From the NCBI RefSeq assembly GCF_038397755.1, contig NZ_CP151637.1:4340001-4404000 (forward strand): a stretch of DNA of 64,000 bases, given 5' to 3'. The notes beneath the pieces were generated by a model. The model had not been told where the DNA came from. It searched no databases and saw only the letters and a program-made list of their open reading frames with translations. Both the position numbers and the translations under genes were made by a program. The DNA is from Microbacterium sp. LWH7-1.2. GTDB lineage: Bacteria > Actinomycetota > Actinomycetes > Actinomycetales > Microbacteriaceae. How positions within the stretch are numbered: the first letter of the stretch is position 1; each line of letters starts with the position of its first letter. Of the stretch, positions 1 to 8,462 are shown piece after piece.

Positions 1-567
1 CAGGAAGATCTCGCGGCAGATCGCGGTGATGATGGGGACGATCATCACCGCCAGCACGATCGCGGCGGTGAAGATGGTGCGGCCGGTGCTCGAGACCGTG
101 CCGCCGAAGAGGGGGAACCAGCCCATGTTGGCGTTGAGCCACGCGTAGACGGGTTGGACGGCGGGCGCCAGCACGATGATGCCCCACAGGCCGAAGACGA
201 CGGACGGCACCGCAGCCAGCAGGTCGACGATGTAGCCGAGACTCTGCGCGAGGCGGCGCGGCGCGTAGTGCGAGATGAAGAGGGCGACCGACACCGCGAG
301 CGGCACCGCCATGAGGAGCGCAAGGAACGACGCCCAGACGGTGCCGAAAGCCAGCGGCCAGACGTACTCCCAGAAGTTCCCGCTGAGAAGGCTGGCGTCT
401 TCGCTGGTGGCGGTGAGGCCCGGGATCGACTGGACGATGAGGAAGATCGCGACGGCGGCGAGCGTGACGAGGATCATCACGCCGGCGCCGAGCGCGGTTC
501 CCGAGAACCAGCGGTCGCCTGGCCGCTGCTTGACCTTGCCCCACTCAGGGGCGGTCGTCGTGGTCAT
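1..567 (-). CDS. pstC: Phosphate ABC transporter permease PstC (3' end beyond window)
   Basis: Inner-membrane permease of the PstSCAB high-affinity phosphate importer. The 189 visible residues begin MTTTTAPEWGKVKQ and hold three membrane segments: a first helix near residues 27-47, then a conserved block with AVPLAVSVALFISHYAPRR and LLAAVPSVVFGLWG, which is the typical PstC start of the binding-protein-dependent transport domain. The rest of the permease lies outside the window. The gene sits 74 bases downstream of pstS on the same strand, and pstA and pstB are expected further on. The family assignment is firm from these motifs and from the neighbouring phosphate-binding lipoprotein. Confidence 0.93.
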   Translation of the reverse strand, partial: MTTTTAPEWGKVKQRPGDRWFSGTALGAGVMILVTLAAVAIFLIVQSIPGLTATSEDASLLSGNFWEYVWPLAFGTVWASFLALLMAVPLAVSVALFISHYAPRRLAQSLGYIVDLLAAVPSVVFGLWGIIVLAPAVQPVYAWLNANMGWFPLFGGTVSSTGRTIFTAAIVLAVMIVPIITAICREIFL

Positions 568-597
568 GGTGTCCTTCTGGATTCGGGTCTCGGGGGG

Positions 598-634
598 ATT
601 CCCGGCCCGGTCGTGCGACGACCGGGCCGGGAAT
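598..634 (-). terminator. Strong hairpin between pstS and pstC
   Basis: A perfect 17-bp stem (598-614 pairing with 618-634) with a 3-base loop lies between the pstS stop and the pstC start. No T-run follows in the direction of transcription, so it may act as a partial terminator or as a 3' stabiliser that raises pstS mRNA above pstC mRNA. That is common where a binding protein is needed in excess of its permease. The structure is seen directly; the role is inferred. Confidence 0.6.
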
Positions 635-641
635 CGGGGTC

Positions 642-1751
642 CTACTCGGCGACGATCAGGTCGATCGCGGCGTTGACCTGCTCGCGGAGCGTGTCGGAGA
701 TCGGCGCGTTGCCGGCCGCGGCGGCGGCCGCGTCCTGGCCCTCGGCGCTGGCCACGTACTGGAGGTAGCCCTTGACGATCGGCGCGACGGCCGCGTCGGC
801 GTACTCCTGGCACGCGATCATGTAGCTGACGAGGACGATCGGGTACACGCCAGCGGCGTCCGAGGTGCGGTCGAGCTCGATCGCGAGGTCGCCCTCGCCA
901 CGGCCCTGCTCGAACGGCGACTCGTCGACGATCGCGGCGGCGGCCTCGGGCGAGTACTCGACGAACTCGTCGCCGACCTGGATGGCGGCGGTCGACAGGC
1001 CCTCTTCGGCGGCGCGCGACGCGTCGGCGTAGCCGATGGTGCCGTTGCCGCCCGCGACGGCCGAGACGACACCCGAGGTGCCCTGGGCGGCCTCGCCGCT
1101 GGAGAGCGGCCACACGCCGTCGGGCTCGTTGGTCCAGACGTCGCCGGCGGCCTGGAAGAGGTAGTCGGTGAAGTTCTCGGTGGTGCCCGAGTCGTCGGCA
1201 CGGTGCACGGGCGTCACGGCCAGGTCGGGGAGCGTCGCGTCAGGGTTGAGCGCGGCGATCGCCGGGTCGTTCCAGTTCGTGATGGTGCCGGCGAACAGGC
1301 CCGCGGCGGTCGCGGCGTCGAGGTTCAGCGCGTCCACGCCCTCGACGTTGAAGATGATCGCGATCGGCGAGATGTAGGTGGGGAGCTCGATGATGCCCGA
1401 GCCGTCGACGCACGCGTCGAACGGGCCGGCCTCGATCTCCTCCACCTTGAAAGCACGGTCGGAGCCCGCGAACGGGAAGGCGCCCGCCTGGAACGACTCG
1501 CGGCCCGCGCCCGAGCCGGACGGGTCGTAGTTGATGGTGACGTCGGGGTTCGCCGTCTGGAAGCCGGAGGTCCAGGCCTGAACCGCGACCTCCTGCGCCG
1601 ACGAGCCGCCGCCCGCGATCTCGCCGGACAGGGTCGACTCGGGCGCGTCGGTGGTGTCGCCGCCGGGGGTCTCGTTCGAGGCGCAGCCGGCGAGAGCGAG
1701 AGCCGCGACTGCGGCGACAGCGCCCACCTGGGCGATGCGAGAGATCTTCAC
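642..1751 (-). CDS. pstS: Phosphate-binding lipoprotein PstS
   Basis: Extracellular phosphate-capturing component of the Pst importer, 369 residues. The N terminus is a lipoprotein signal: MKISR, a hydrophobic core, then lipobox LALAGC with Cys23 as the lipidated residue. The mature part shows PstS features such as GGGSSAQEVAVQAW, the phosphate-contact segment YDPSGSGAGRESF, and HRADDSGTTENFTDYL. Length is normal for actinobacterial PstS. It is the first gene of the operon, and a PHO box lies about 115-130 bases upstream, so induction by phosphate starvation through SenX3/RegX3 (encoded at 18-20.5 kb) is likely. Confidence 0.96.
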   Translation of the reverse strand: MKISRIAQVGAVAAVAALALAGCASNETPGGDTTDAPESTLSGEIAGGGSSAQEVAVQAWTSGFQTANPDVTINYDPSGSGAGRESFQAGAFPFAGSDRAFKVEEIEAGPFDACVDGSGIIELPTYISPIAIIFNVEGVDALNLDAATAAGLFAGTITNWNDPAIAALNPDATLPDLAVTPVHRADDSGTTENFTDYLFQAAGDVWTNEPDGVWPLSSGEAAQGTSGVVSAVAGGNGTIGYADASRAAEEGLSTAAIQVGDEFVEYSPEAAAAIVDESPFEQGRGEGDLAIELDRTSDAAGVYPIVLVSYMIACQEYADAAVAPIVKGYLQYVASAEGQDAAAAAAGNAPISDTLREQVNAAIDLIVAE

Positions 1752-1840
1752 TGTGTGAATCCTTCACGTGTCAGGGAAACAGGCCGAAACGGCCTTCGGG
1801 TTCGAACCCGGTGCGGGGTTCGTTCTGAAACGTAGGCTCG

Positions 1841-1854
1841 GACTCTTAAGAGTC
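1841..1854. promoter_or_regulatory. 14-bp perfect palindrome GACTCTTAAGAGTC in the pstS promoter region
   Basis: A perfect AT-centred palindrome in otherwise GC-rich DNA, between the PHO box and pstS. A TACGTT hexamer just downstream on the minus strand could be the -10 element, which would place the palindrome at about the -35 or spacer region. Whether a second regulator binds here is unknown. Confidence 0.35.
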
Positions 1855-1865
1855 TGGGCTGTGCG

Positions 1866-1883
1866 GGTGAACGGAAGGTGAAC
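1866..1883 (-). promoter_or_regulatory. PHO box upstream of pstS
   Basis: Read on the minus strand, two exact GTTCACC heptamers (1877-1883, then 1866-1872) are spaced by 11 bases. This matches the direct-repeat-unit PHO box bound by PhoP or RegX3 in actinobacteria (consensus about G[G/T]TCAYYYR[G/C]G repeated every 11 bp). It lies at the right place for activating pstS. Confidence 0.8.
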
Positions 1884-1990
1884 GGGATGCCGACATCCCC
1901 GCATGGGCATTGACACGTGGACCGGCGCGGCCCCGGAATTCCGCGTCGCGGACCGCCGGCCGTTCACGCGGGCCCGCTAAGGTGCCTGGC

Positions 1991-2668
1991 ATGAGCAAGA
2001 CCACGAAGGCCCAGCGTAAGGCGCTCGACGCGATCGATGACGCGGAGTCGGCGGCGAAGAAAGCCCGACGCGTCGCGAAGAGCCTGCCGGGCAAGAGCGC
2101 CAAGAAGTTGCGCGAGGTCGCGGCCGAGACGGTCGACGACGTGGACCTGTCGAAGAAGGCCATTCGCAAGAACCCGCGCAAGGTCGCGGAGAAGGCGCGT
2201 CGCGCGGAAGAGCGGGTGCGCAAGGCCACCCGCGTCGCCGTCGCGAAGGCGGAGAAGAAGGCACGCCTGCGCGCGGAGGCCGAGCGCGCCGCAGCCGAGG
2301 CTGCGAAAGCCGCCGAAGAGGTCAAGGCGCATGCCGCAGAGGCCAAGGCGCTGAAGAAGGCGGCCGCCAAGGCAGAGCGCTCGGCCGCCAAGGCCGAGCA
2401 GGAGGCGCTCGAGGCCGACCGCGTGCTGGAGGCCGAGCTCACGTCCGGTGAGGCCGAGACGGATGCTGCCGCCACCGCCGCGCCGGAGCCGGCCGCTGCA
2501 GAAGCCACGCCGAAGCCGGGGACCTCCCCGACCGCGGCTGCCACCGCATCCGCCTCCTCCGATCTGGACACGCTCACCGTCGCGCAGCTGCGCGAGCGCG
2601 CGCGTGCCACGGGCAGGACCGGCTACTCGCGGCTCACCAAGGCCCAGCTGATCGCCCTGCTGTCCTGA
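1991..2668 (+). CDS. Lys/Ala-rich coiled protein with C-terminal Rho-N/SAP-like motif
   Basis: A 225-residue highly basic, alanine- and lysine-rich protein (repeated KKA, AEKA, AAKAE), predicted as a long alpha-helical or coiled rod. It ends in about 35 residues, LDTLTVAQLRERARATG followed by YSRLTKAQLIALLS, resembling the Rho-termination-factor N-terminal/SAP helix-loop-helix that binds nucleic acid. The start at ATG 1991 is preferred to the in-frame ATG at 1910 because AAGG lies just upstream and the 27 extra residues look non-native. It ends one base before the synthetase gene start, so the two are probably cotranscribed. A nucleoid- or RNA-binding role is inferred; no close functional homologue is recognised. 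Confidence 0.7.
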   Translation: MSKTTKAQRKALDAIDDAESAAKKARRVAKSLPGKSAKKLREVAAETVDDVDLSKKAIRKNPRKVAEKARRAEERVRKATRVAVAKAEKKARLRAEAERAAAEAAKAAEEVKAHAAEAKALKKAAAKAERSAAKAEQEALEADRVLEAELTSGEAETDAAATAAPEPAAAEATPKPGTSPTAAATASASSDLDTLTVAQLRERARATGRTGYSRLTKAQLIALLS

Positions 2669-2669
2669 C

Positions 2670-5600
2670 GTGCGCTCGATCGATTCGCCGCCGGGCGTGC
2701 CGGCACCGCTGGATCGCATCGACGCGGCACCGGAGCCGCGCACGCTGCTGGACATCCTCCGCGCAACCGTGCAGCGCACGCCGGAGGCCTCGGCTCTCGA
2801 CGACGGCTCGGGCGCGCTCAGCTACCGCGAGCTCATGGCGCGCGTCGCACGCACCGCCGCCCTGCTGCACGAGGCGGGCGTCCGCCGCGGCGACCGCGTC
2901 GGGGTGCGGATGCCCTCGGGCTCGAAGGAGCTGTACATCTCGATCCTCGGTATCATCGCCGCGGGCGCGGCGTATGTCCCGGTGGACGCCGACGACTCCG
3001 ACGAGCGGGCGCGGCTCGTGTTCGGCGAAGCGCACGTGCACGGTGTGATCGGCGAGGGCGGCGCGTACGTCCCCGCAGCCGCCGCGGATGGCCAGGAATC
3101 AGCCGCGCTGTTCGGCGGCGCGGCGCCCCATCCGAGCACTCACGCGATCGTCACGGTGCCGCCGCCGACGATCGACGACGACGCGTGGATCATCTTCACC
3201 TCGGGGTCGACGGGGGTGCCCAAGGGCGTGGCGGTCTCGCATCGCTCCGCCGCGGCCTTCGTCGACGCCGAGGCGCGCCTGTTCCTGCAAGGCGCGCCGC
3301 TCGGCCCTGGCGACCGCGTGCTGGCGGGTCTGTCCGTCGCCTTCGACGCCTCGTGCGAGGAGATGTGGCTCGCGTGGCGGCACGGAGCGTGTCTCGTGCC
3401 CGCGCCGCGCTCGCTGGTGCGATCGGGCGAGGACCTGGCGCCGTGGCTCATCCGTCAGGCGATCACCGTCGTCTCGACGGTGCCGACGCTCGCCGCGATG
3501 TGGCCGGCCGACGCGATCGAGAACGTGCGGCTGCTCATCTTCGGCGGCGAGGCGTGCCCGCCGGAGCTCGTCGCGCGACTCGTCGCCGACGGCCGCGAGG
3601 TGTGGAACACGTACGGCCCCACCGAAGCCACCGTCGTGGCCTGCGCGGCGCTCCTGGACGGCGAGGGACCGGTGCGCATCGGGCTGCCGCTCGACGGCTG
3701 GGCGCTGGCGGTCGTCGACGGCCACGACCGGCAGGTCGAGCCCGGGGGGCTCGGAGAGCTCATCATCGGCGGCGTGGGCCTGGCCCGCTACCTCGATCCC
3801 GTCAAGGACCTCGAGAAGTACGCGCCGATGCCGACCCTGGGCTGGGACCGCGCCTACCGTTCCGGCGACCTGGTTCGCTACGAGCCGGAGGGGCTCCTGT
3901 TCCAGGGCCGTGCCGATGACCAGGTCAAGGTCGGCGGCCGTCGCATCGAGCTCGGCGAGGTCGAGAACGCCCTGCAGGAACTGGCGGGCGTGACGGGCGC
4001 CAGCGCCGCCGTGCGCATGAGTGATGCGGGTGTGCCCGTCCTCGTCGGCTACCTCGTTGTCGACGGCGAACTCGACCGCGCCGCCGCCCGCGCCCATCTC
4101 GCCGAGCGGCTGGCCGCCGGCGTCATGCCTGTCCTTGCCGTCGTGCCCGACCTCCCGGTGCGCACCTCCGGCAAGGTCGATCGCGCCGCGCTGCCGTGGC
4201 CGCTGCCCGACCTCGACATCCCCCGGGCCGATCTGAGCCCCGACGAGGCGTGGCTCGCCGACCAGTGGCAGGCGGTGCTGGGACTTCCGGTGCCCGACCG
4301 CAAGGCCGACTTCTTCGACCTCGGCGGCGGCTCGCTCGCCGCGGCCCAGCTCGTCTCGCGCATCCGCGCCCGCGTGCCCGATTTCTCGGTCGCCGACATC
4401 TACGACGTGCCGCGTCTCGGGGCGATGGCGAAGGCGCTGCAGCCGTTCCTGTCGCGCGAAGAGGCGGGGGACTTCCGGATGCCGGAGCCCACGCCCCGCA
4501 CCACGCAGTGGGTGCAGTCGCTCCTCGGCGCGCCGCTGTTCATCCTCTCCGGCGTCCGGTGGCTCCTGTATCTGCTGACCGCCGGGACGATCCTGCAGCT
4601 CTTCCCCGGATTCGATGCGCTCCCCTCGGCGCCCTGGTGGCTGCTGATCATCGGTCTCGTCCTCTTCGCGACGCCGTTCGGCCGCATGGCGATCGCCGCG
4701 GCATCCGCCCGACTGCTCCTCGCGCGACTGCGTCCCGGGGACTACCCGCGCGGCGGCTCGGTGCACCTGAGGCTCTGGCTCGCCGAGCAGATCTCCGACC
4801 AGGTCGACGCCGTCGGTCTCGCCGGCGCGCCGTGGGTTTCGTACTACGCGCGCGCCCTCGGCGCCCGCATCGGCACGGATGTCGACATGCACACCCTTCC
4901 GCCGATCACCGGGATGCTGAAGGTCGGCGATCGTGCGTCGATCGAGCCCGAGGTCGACCTCAGCGGCTACTGGATCGACGGCGACCTCGTGCGGATCGGC
5001 GAGGTGCGCATCGGCGCCGACGCGACCGTCGGCACGCGCAGCACCCTCGCGCCCGGCACGCGGATCGGCCAGCGGGCCGAGATCGCGCCCGGCTCGGCGG
5101 TCTTCGGCCGCGTGCGCGCGAACCAGTCGTGGGCGGGCTCGCCCGCCGTGCGCGTCGGCGGCACGACCGAGGGGTGGCCGGCCGGGCGCCCGCGCGCCGC
5201 GCGCCGATGGCTCTGGGCGTACGCCGCATCGGCGATGGCCCTGGGCCTCCTCCCCATCGTGAGCTTCGCCGCCGGCGGTGTGGTGCTCGCGATCGGCATG
5301 CGCGGTGCCCCGGACCTCGGCAGTGCGCTCGGCGCCACGCTCGTCTGGCTCGTGCCGGCGGTGCTCCTGACCGGCGTCGTCTACGCCGGCGCGGTCGTGC
5401 TGGGCGTCCGCTTGGCGGCCATCGGGCTCCACGAGGGCACGCACCCGGTGCGTAGCCGCATCGGGTGGCAGGCGTGGACCACGGAGCGCCTGCTCGACTC
5501 CGCCCGCACGGTCCTGTTCCCGCTCTACTCGAGCCTGTTCACCCCGGTCTGGCTGCGCCTGCTCGGGGCGCGAGTCGGACACGGTGTCGAGGCATCCACC

Positions 5601-6617
5601 GTTCTCCTCATCCCGGCGATGACCCGCATCGAGGATGGCGCGTTCCTCGCCGACGACACAATGGTCGCCTCCTACGAGATGCGGGGCGGATGGCTGCGGC
5701 TCGGCGAGGTGCGCATCGGCAAGCGCGCGTTCCTCGGCAACTCCGGCATGGCATCGCCCGGGCACACCGTGCCGAAGGACGGCCTCGTCGCGGTGCTCTC
5801 GGCCGCGCCGGTCAAGGCGAAGGCGGGCTCGTCGTGGCTCGGCTCACCGGCGACGCGCCTGCGCCGCCGGCCGAACGAAAGCGACGCGAGCCGCACCTAC
5901 AACCCGCCGGCGTCTCTGCGTGTCGCACGGTCGCTGTGGGAGATCTGCCGCTTCATCCCCGTCGTCGTCACGTGCGGCCTCGGGCTGCTCGTGCTGTTCG
6001 CACTCGCCGCGCTCGTCGACACGGTCGGTCCGTGGATCGCTCTCCTGCTGTCGGGCTTCGTGCTCCTCACGGCCGGTGCGGTCGCCGCGGGCATCTCGAC
6101 CGCTGCGAAGTGGCTGTTCGTCGGCCCGATCCGGGCGGGGGAGCAGCCGCTGTGGTCGAGTTTCGTGTGGCGCACCGAGGTGTCGGACACCTTCACCGAG
6201 ATGCTCGCGGCGCCGTGGTTCGCGCGCGCGGCCGCCGGCACGCCGGCGCTCGCGGTGTGGCTCAGAAGCCTCGGCGCCCGCATCGGGCGCGGCGTGTGGT
6301 GCGAGAGCTACTGGCTGCCCGAGCCCGACCTCGTGACGCTCGGCGAGGCGTCCACGGTCAACCGGGGGTGCGTCGTGCAGACGCACCTGTTCCATGATCG
6401 AATCATGAGCATGGACACCGTCGAACTCGAACCCGGTGCGACACTCGGCCCGCACAGCGTGATCCTCCCGGCCGCCTCGATCGGGGCCCACGCCACCGTC
6501 GGCCCCGCGTCCCTCGTGATGCGCGGCGAGAGCGTGCCCGTCGGCTCCCGCTGGAGCGGCAACCCGATCGGGCCTTGGCGCGCGGTCACCGTCCGGGCGT
6601 ATCAGTCGACGTCGTGA
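2670..6617 (+). CDS. Pls/PosA-type nonribosomal peptide synthetase (polyamino-acid synthetase)
   Basis: A 1315-residue membrane NRPS with the architecture of epsilon-poly-L-lysine synthetase (Pls, about 1319 aa). Adenylation domain about 25-510: IIFTSGSTGVPKG near 174, FDASCEEMW at 225-233, NTYGPTEAT, and the catalytic Lys of TSGKVDR near 502. Carrier domain about 525-595, with DFFDLGGGSLAAAQLV carrying the phosphopantetheine Ser. Three pairs of membrane helices then alternate with three C-terminal acyltransferase-like domains rich in hexapeptide-type repeats (about 720-850, 970-1075 and 1190-1310). There is no thioesterase or standard condensation domain. GTG start; the stop overlaps the M1 peptidase start by four bases. 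The family is known to make amino-acid homopolymers through side-chain amide bonds. The product here is unknown, but Glu230 in the substrate pocket suggests a basic amino acid. Confidence 0.88.
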   Translation: MRSIDSPPGVPAPLDRIDAAPEPRTLLDILRATVQRTPEASALDDGSGALSYRELMARVARTAALLHEAGVRRGDRVGVRMPSGSKELYISILGIIAAGAAYVPVDADDSDERARLVFGEAHVHGVIGEGGAYVPAAAADGQESAALFGGAAPHPSTHAIVTVPPPTIDDDAWIIFTSGSTGVPKGVAVSHRSAAAFVDAEARLFLQGAPLGPGDRVLAGLSVAFDASCEEMWLAWRHGACLVPAPRSLVRSGEDLAPWLIRQAITVVSTVPTLAAMWPADAIENVRLLIFGGEACPPELVARLVADGREVWNTYGPTEATVVACAALLDGEGPVRIGLPLDGWALAVVDGHDRQVEPGGLGELIIGGVGLARYLDPVKDLEKYAPMPTLGWDRAYRSGDLVRYEPEGLLFQGRADDQVKVGGRRIELGEVENALQELAGVTGASAAVRMSDAGVPVLVGYLVVDGELDRAAARAHLAERLAAGVMPVLAVVPDLPVRTSGKVDRAALPWPLPDLDIPRADLSPDEAWLADQWQAVLGLPVPDRKADFFDLGGGSLAAAQLVSRIRARVPDFSVADIYDVPRLGAMAKALQPFLSREEAGDFRMPEPTPRTTQWVQSLLGAPLFILSGVRWLLYLLTAGTILQLFPGFDALPSAPWWLLIIGLVLFATPFGRMAIAAASARLLLARLRPGDYPRGGSVHLRLWLAEQISDQVDAVGLAGAPWVSYYARALGARIGTDVDMHTLPPITGMLKVGDRASIEPEVDLSGYWIDGDLVRIGEVRIGADATVGTRSTLAPGTRIGQRAEIAPGSAVFGRVRANQSWAGSPAVRVGGTTEGWPAGRPRAARRWLWAYAASAMALGLLPIVSFAAGGVVLAIGMRGAPDLGSALGATLVWLVPAVLLTGVVYAGAVVLGVRLAAIGLHEGTHPVRSRIGWQAWTTERLLDSARTVLFPLYSSLFTPVWLRLLGARVGHGVEASTVLLIPAMTRIEDGAFLADDTMVASYEMRGGWLRLGEVRIGKRAFLGNSGMASPGHTVPKDGLVAVLSAAPVKAKAGSSWLGSPATRLRRRPNESDASRTYNPPASLRVARSLWEICRFIPVVVTCGLGLLVLFALAALVDTVGPWIALLLSGFVLLTAGAVAAGISTAAKWLFVGPIRAGEQPLWSSFVWRTEVSDTFTEMLAAPWFARAAAGTPALAVWLRSLGARIGRGVWCESYWLPEPDLVTLGEASTVNRGCVVQTHLFHDRIMSMDTVELEPGATLGPHSVILPAASIGAHATVGPASLVMRGESVPVGSRWSGNPIGPWRAVTVRAYQSTS

Positions 6618-7945
6618 TCGGGCCCGATCCGTACACGCCGCGCAGCGGCGACGCCTCGTTCGACGTCGTCTCGTACGACCTCGATCTGCGCTATCGCGTC
6701 CCCACGAACCGGCTCGAGGGGACCGCGCTCGTCAACGCCGTCGCGAACGAGCGGACCCGCTCGGTGCGCCTCGACCTGATCGGCCTGCGCGCGTCGCGGG
6801 TGCGGGTGGACGGCGACGCGCGGACGAAGTTCGCACAGGATGCCGCGGGCCTGCGTGTCACGCCGCCGCAGGCGCTCGAGGTGGGCGAGGAGTTCTCCAT
6901 CGAGGTGCGTTACGCGGGGGCGCCGCGGCCCCGCCGGTCACGGTGGGGCACGATCGGGTGGGAGGAGCTCGAGGACGGGGCGCTCGTCGCCTCCCAGCCG
7001 GTGGGCGCGCCGACGTGGTTCCCGTGCAACGACCGCCCTGACGACAGGGCCCGGTACCGCATCGCGGTCACGACGGACGCCGAGTACGCGGTTGCCGCGA
7101 CGGGGGTGCCCCGGCCGCCGGTGCGCAGCGGCGCGCTCAGGCGCTGGGAGTTCGCGTCGGAGGTGCCCACGGCGACATACCTCGCCGCCGTGCACATCGG
7201 CGCGTACCGCGAGAGCGCGATCGGACCCGTGCGGTTGATGGCACCCGCGCCGCTCGTGACCGCTGCGCGGCGATGGTTCTCGGACGCGCCGCGCATCGTG
7301 GAGTGCTTCGAGGGAGCGTTCGGCCCGTATCCGCAGGAAGGCTGCACGGTCGTCGTCACCGCCGACCCGCTGGAGATTCCGCTGGAGGCACAGGGGCTCG
7401 TGGTGTTCGGTGCGAACCACTTCGAGCCCGAGGCCGCGCGCCTGGTTCCGCACGAGATCGCCCATCAGTGGTTCGGCAACAGCGTCGGCGTCGAGCGGTG
7501 GCGCGACATCTGGCTGAACGAGGGGTTCGCCTGCTACGCGGAGTGGCTGTGGTCGGAGGCCTCCGGCGGGGCCGATATCGCCACGCTCGCCGACGAGCAT
7601 CACGCGCGCCTCCGGGCGCTGCCCCAGGACCTCGTGATCTCCGACCCCGGTCCCGCGCTCATGTTCGACGACCGCGTCTACAAGCGCGGCGCACTGACGC
7701 TCGAGGCCCTGCGCCGGACGGTCGGCGCCGAGGTGTTCGCCGACCTGCTCCACACGTGGGTGCGTGAGCACCGCCACGCGCTCGCCACCACCGCGGCTTT
7801 CCGCGACTGCGTCGCGCGGGTCGCGGGTGCGGCAGCGGCCGACGTGCTCGGCGACTGGCTCGACGCCGCGGCCCTCCCGCCGCTGCCCGACCGGCTGCCG
7901 GCGCCCGCGGTGCGACCGCTCAGGCTGCCGGGCTCTGGGGACTGA
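6614..7945 (+). CDS. M1-family zinc metallopeptidase, coupled to the Pls-type synthetase
   Basis: A 443-residue aminopeptidase-N-like metalloenzyme. The zinc motif HEIAHQWFGN (His280, Glu281, His284) is followed 18 residues later by the third ligand Glu303 in NEGFACYAEW, the standard M1 spacing. An N-terminal beta domain with WFPCNDRP precedes it. The exopeptidase motif is the variant EAQGLVVFG. No signal peptide is visible. The GTG start at 6614 is preferred because it gives a 4-base overlap with the upstream stop and implies translational coupling; an in-frame ATG lies at 6575. Zinc aminopeptidases that degrade epsilon-polylysine are known in producers, so this one may trim or protect against the synthetase product (inference). 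Its 3' end overlaps the convergent phosphopantetheinyl transferase by 26 bases. Confidence 0.88.
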   Translation: MIGPDPYTPRSGDASFDVVSYDLDLRYRVPTNRLEGTALVNAVANERTRSVRLDLIGLRASRVRVDGDARTKFAQDAAGLRVTPPQALEVGEEFSIEVRYAGAPRPRRSRWGTIGWEELEDGALVASQPVGAPTWFPCNDRPDDRARYRIAVTTDAEYAVAATGVPRPPVRSGALRRWEFASEVPTATYLAAVHIGAYRESAIGPVRLMAPAPLVTAARRWFSDAPRIVECFEGAFGPYPQEGCTVVVTADPLEIPLEAQGLVVFGANHFEPEAARLVPHEIAHQWFGNSVGVERWRDIWLNEGFACYAEWLWSEASGGADIATLADEHHARLRALPQDLVISDPGPALMFDDRVYKRGALTLEALRRTVGAEVFADLLHTWVREHRHALATTAAFRDCVARVAGAAAADVLGDWLDAAALPPLPDRLPAPAVRPLRLPGSGD

Positions 7946-8462
7946 GCACCGCGACGCTCACGAGGATGCCGGGCGGCCCGGGCGCATCCCACCCGATGTA
8001 GACCTCGCCATCGGGAACGGCCGCCGTCCAGCCGCCCGCCGCCGCCGAGACGACCACCGTCGCGGGCTCGACGCGCAGTCCCCGGCCGTCCGCCTTCAAC
8101 GCCGCCTCGACGCGGACCCAGTCGCGGACGGTGGCCTCGCCGTCGCCGAGCACGCCCGCCATGCCCGCCGCGTCCCGGCGCACATCGTGCTCGGGCTCCG
8201 CGTCGACGCCGAGCGCCGCCGCGTCCCGCGAGGCCGCCACAGCCACGATGGCGTACCCGCCCGCGTACGTGACACTCGCGATGAACGGCGCCCGGGAGAC
8301 GATCACCGGACCATGCGGACCGCCGCAGCGCGAGCACGCATTGCTCAGCTCGGCGCCGGCGGGCAGCATCCCCGTCAGCAGCCGCCACGCGTGCTCGCGT
8401 CGGGGCGGGCGGGGCGGCACCTCGGCCCACGCGACGTCGACGATCGACCTCGCGGGCGTCAT
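7920..8462 (-). CDS. 4'-phosphopantetheinyl transferase superfamily protein
   Basis: 180 residues. It transfers 4'-phosphopantetheine from CoA to the conserved Ser of carrier domains. The two family signatures are visible: GVDAEPEHD (Mg2+/CoA-binding Asp, normally GVDxE) and WVRVEAALKADGRG (normally WxxKEAxxKxxG; here Arg-Val replaces the usual Arg-Lys context). It is short for a Sfp-type enzyme but complete. ATG 8462 overlaps the upstream mutT1-like stop by one base (TGATG), so it is at the end of the ppk-mutT1 operon. It is also next to the Pls-type synthetase, whose carrier domain is its likely substrate (inference). Confidence 0.8.
   Translation of the reverse strand: MTPARSIVDVAWAEVPPRPPRREHAWRLLTGMLPAGAELSNACSRCGGPHGPVIVSRAPFIASVTYAGGYAIVAVAASRDAAALGVDAEPEHDVRRDAAGMAGVLGDGEATVRDWVRVEAALKADGRGLRVEPATVVVSAAAGGWTAAVPDGEVYIGWDAPGPPGILVSVAVLSPQSPAA

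Noticed and set aside
1910..1938. TTGACA upstream of the Lys/Ala-rich gene as a promoter
   Set aside because: No acceptable -10 hexamer at 16-18 bases; left out.
3099..5765. 888-residue open frame antisense to the Pls-type synthetase
   Set aside because: Low-complexity Arg/Gly/Glu/His-rich translation with no domain; a usual by-product of high-GC codon periodicity.
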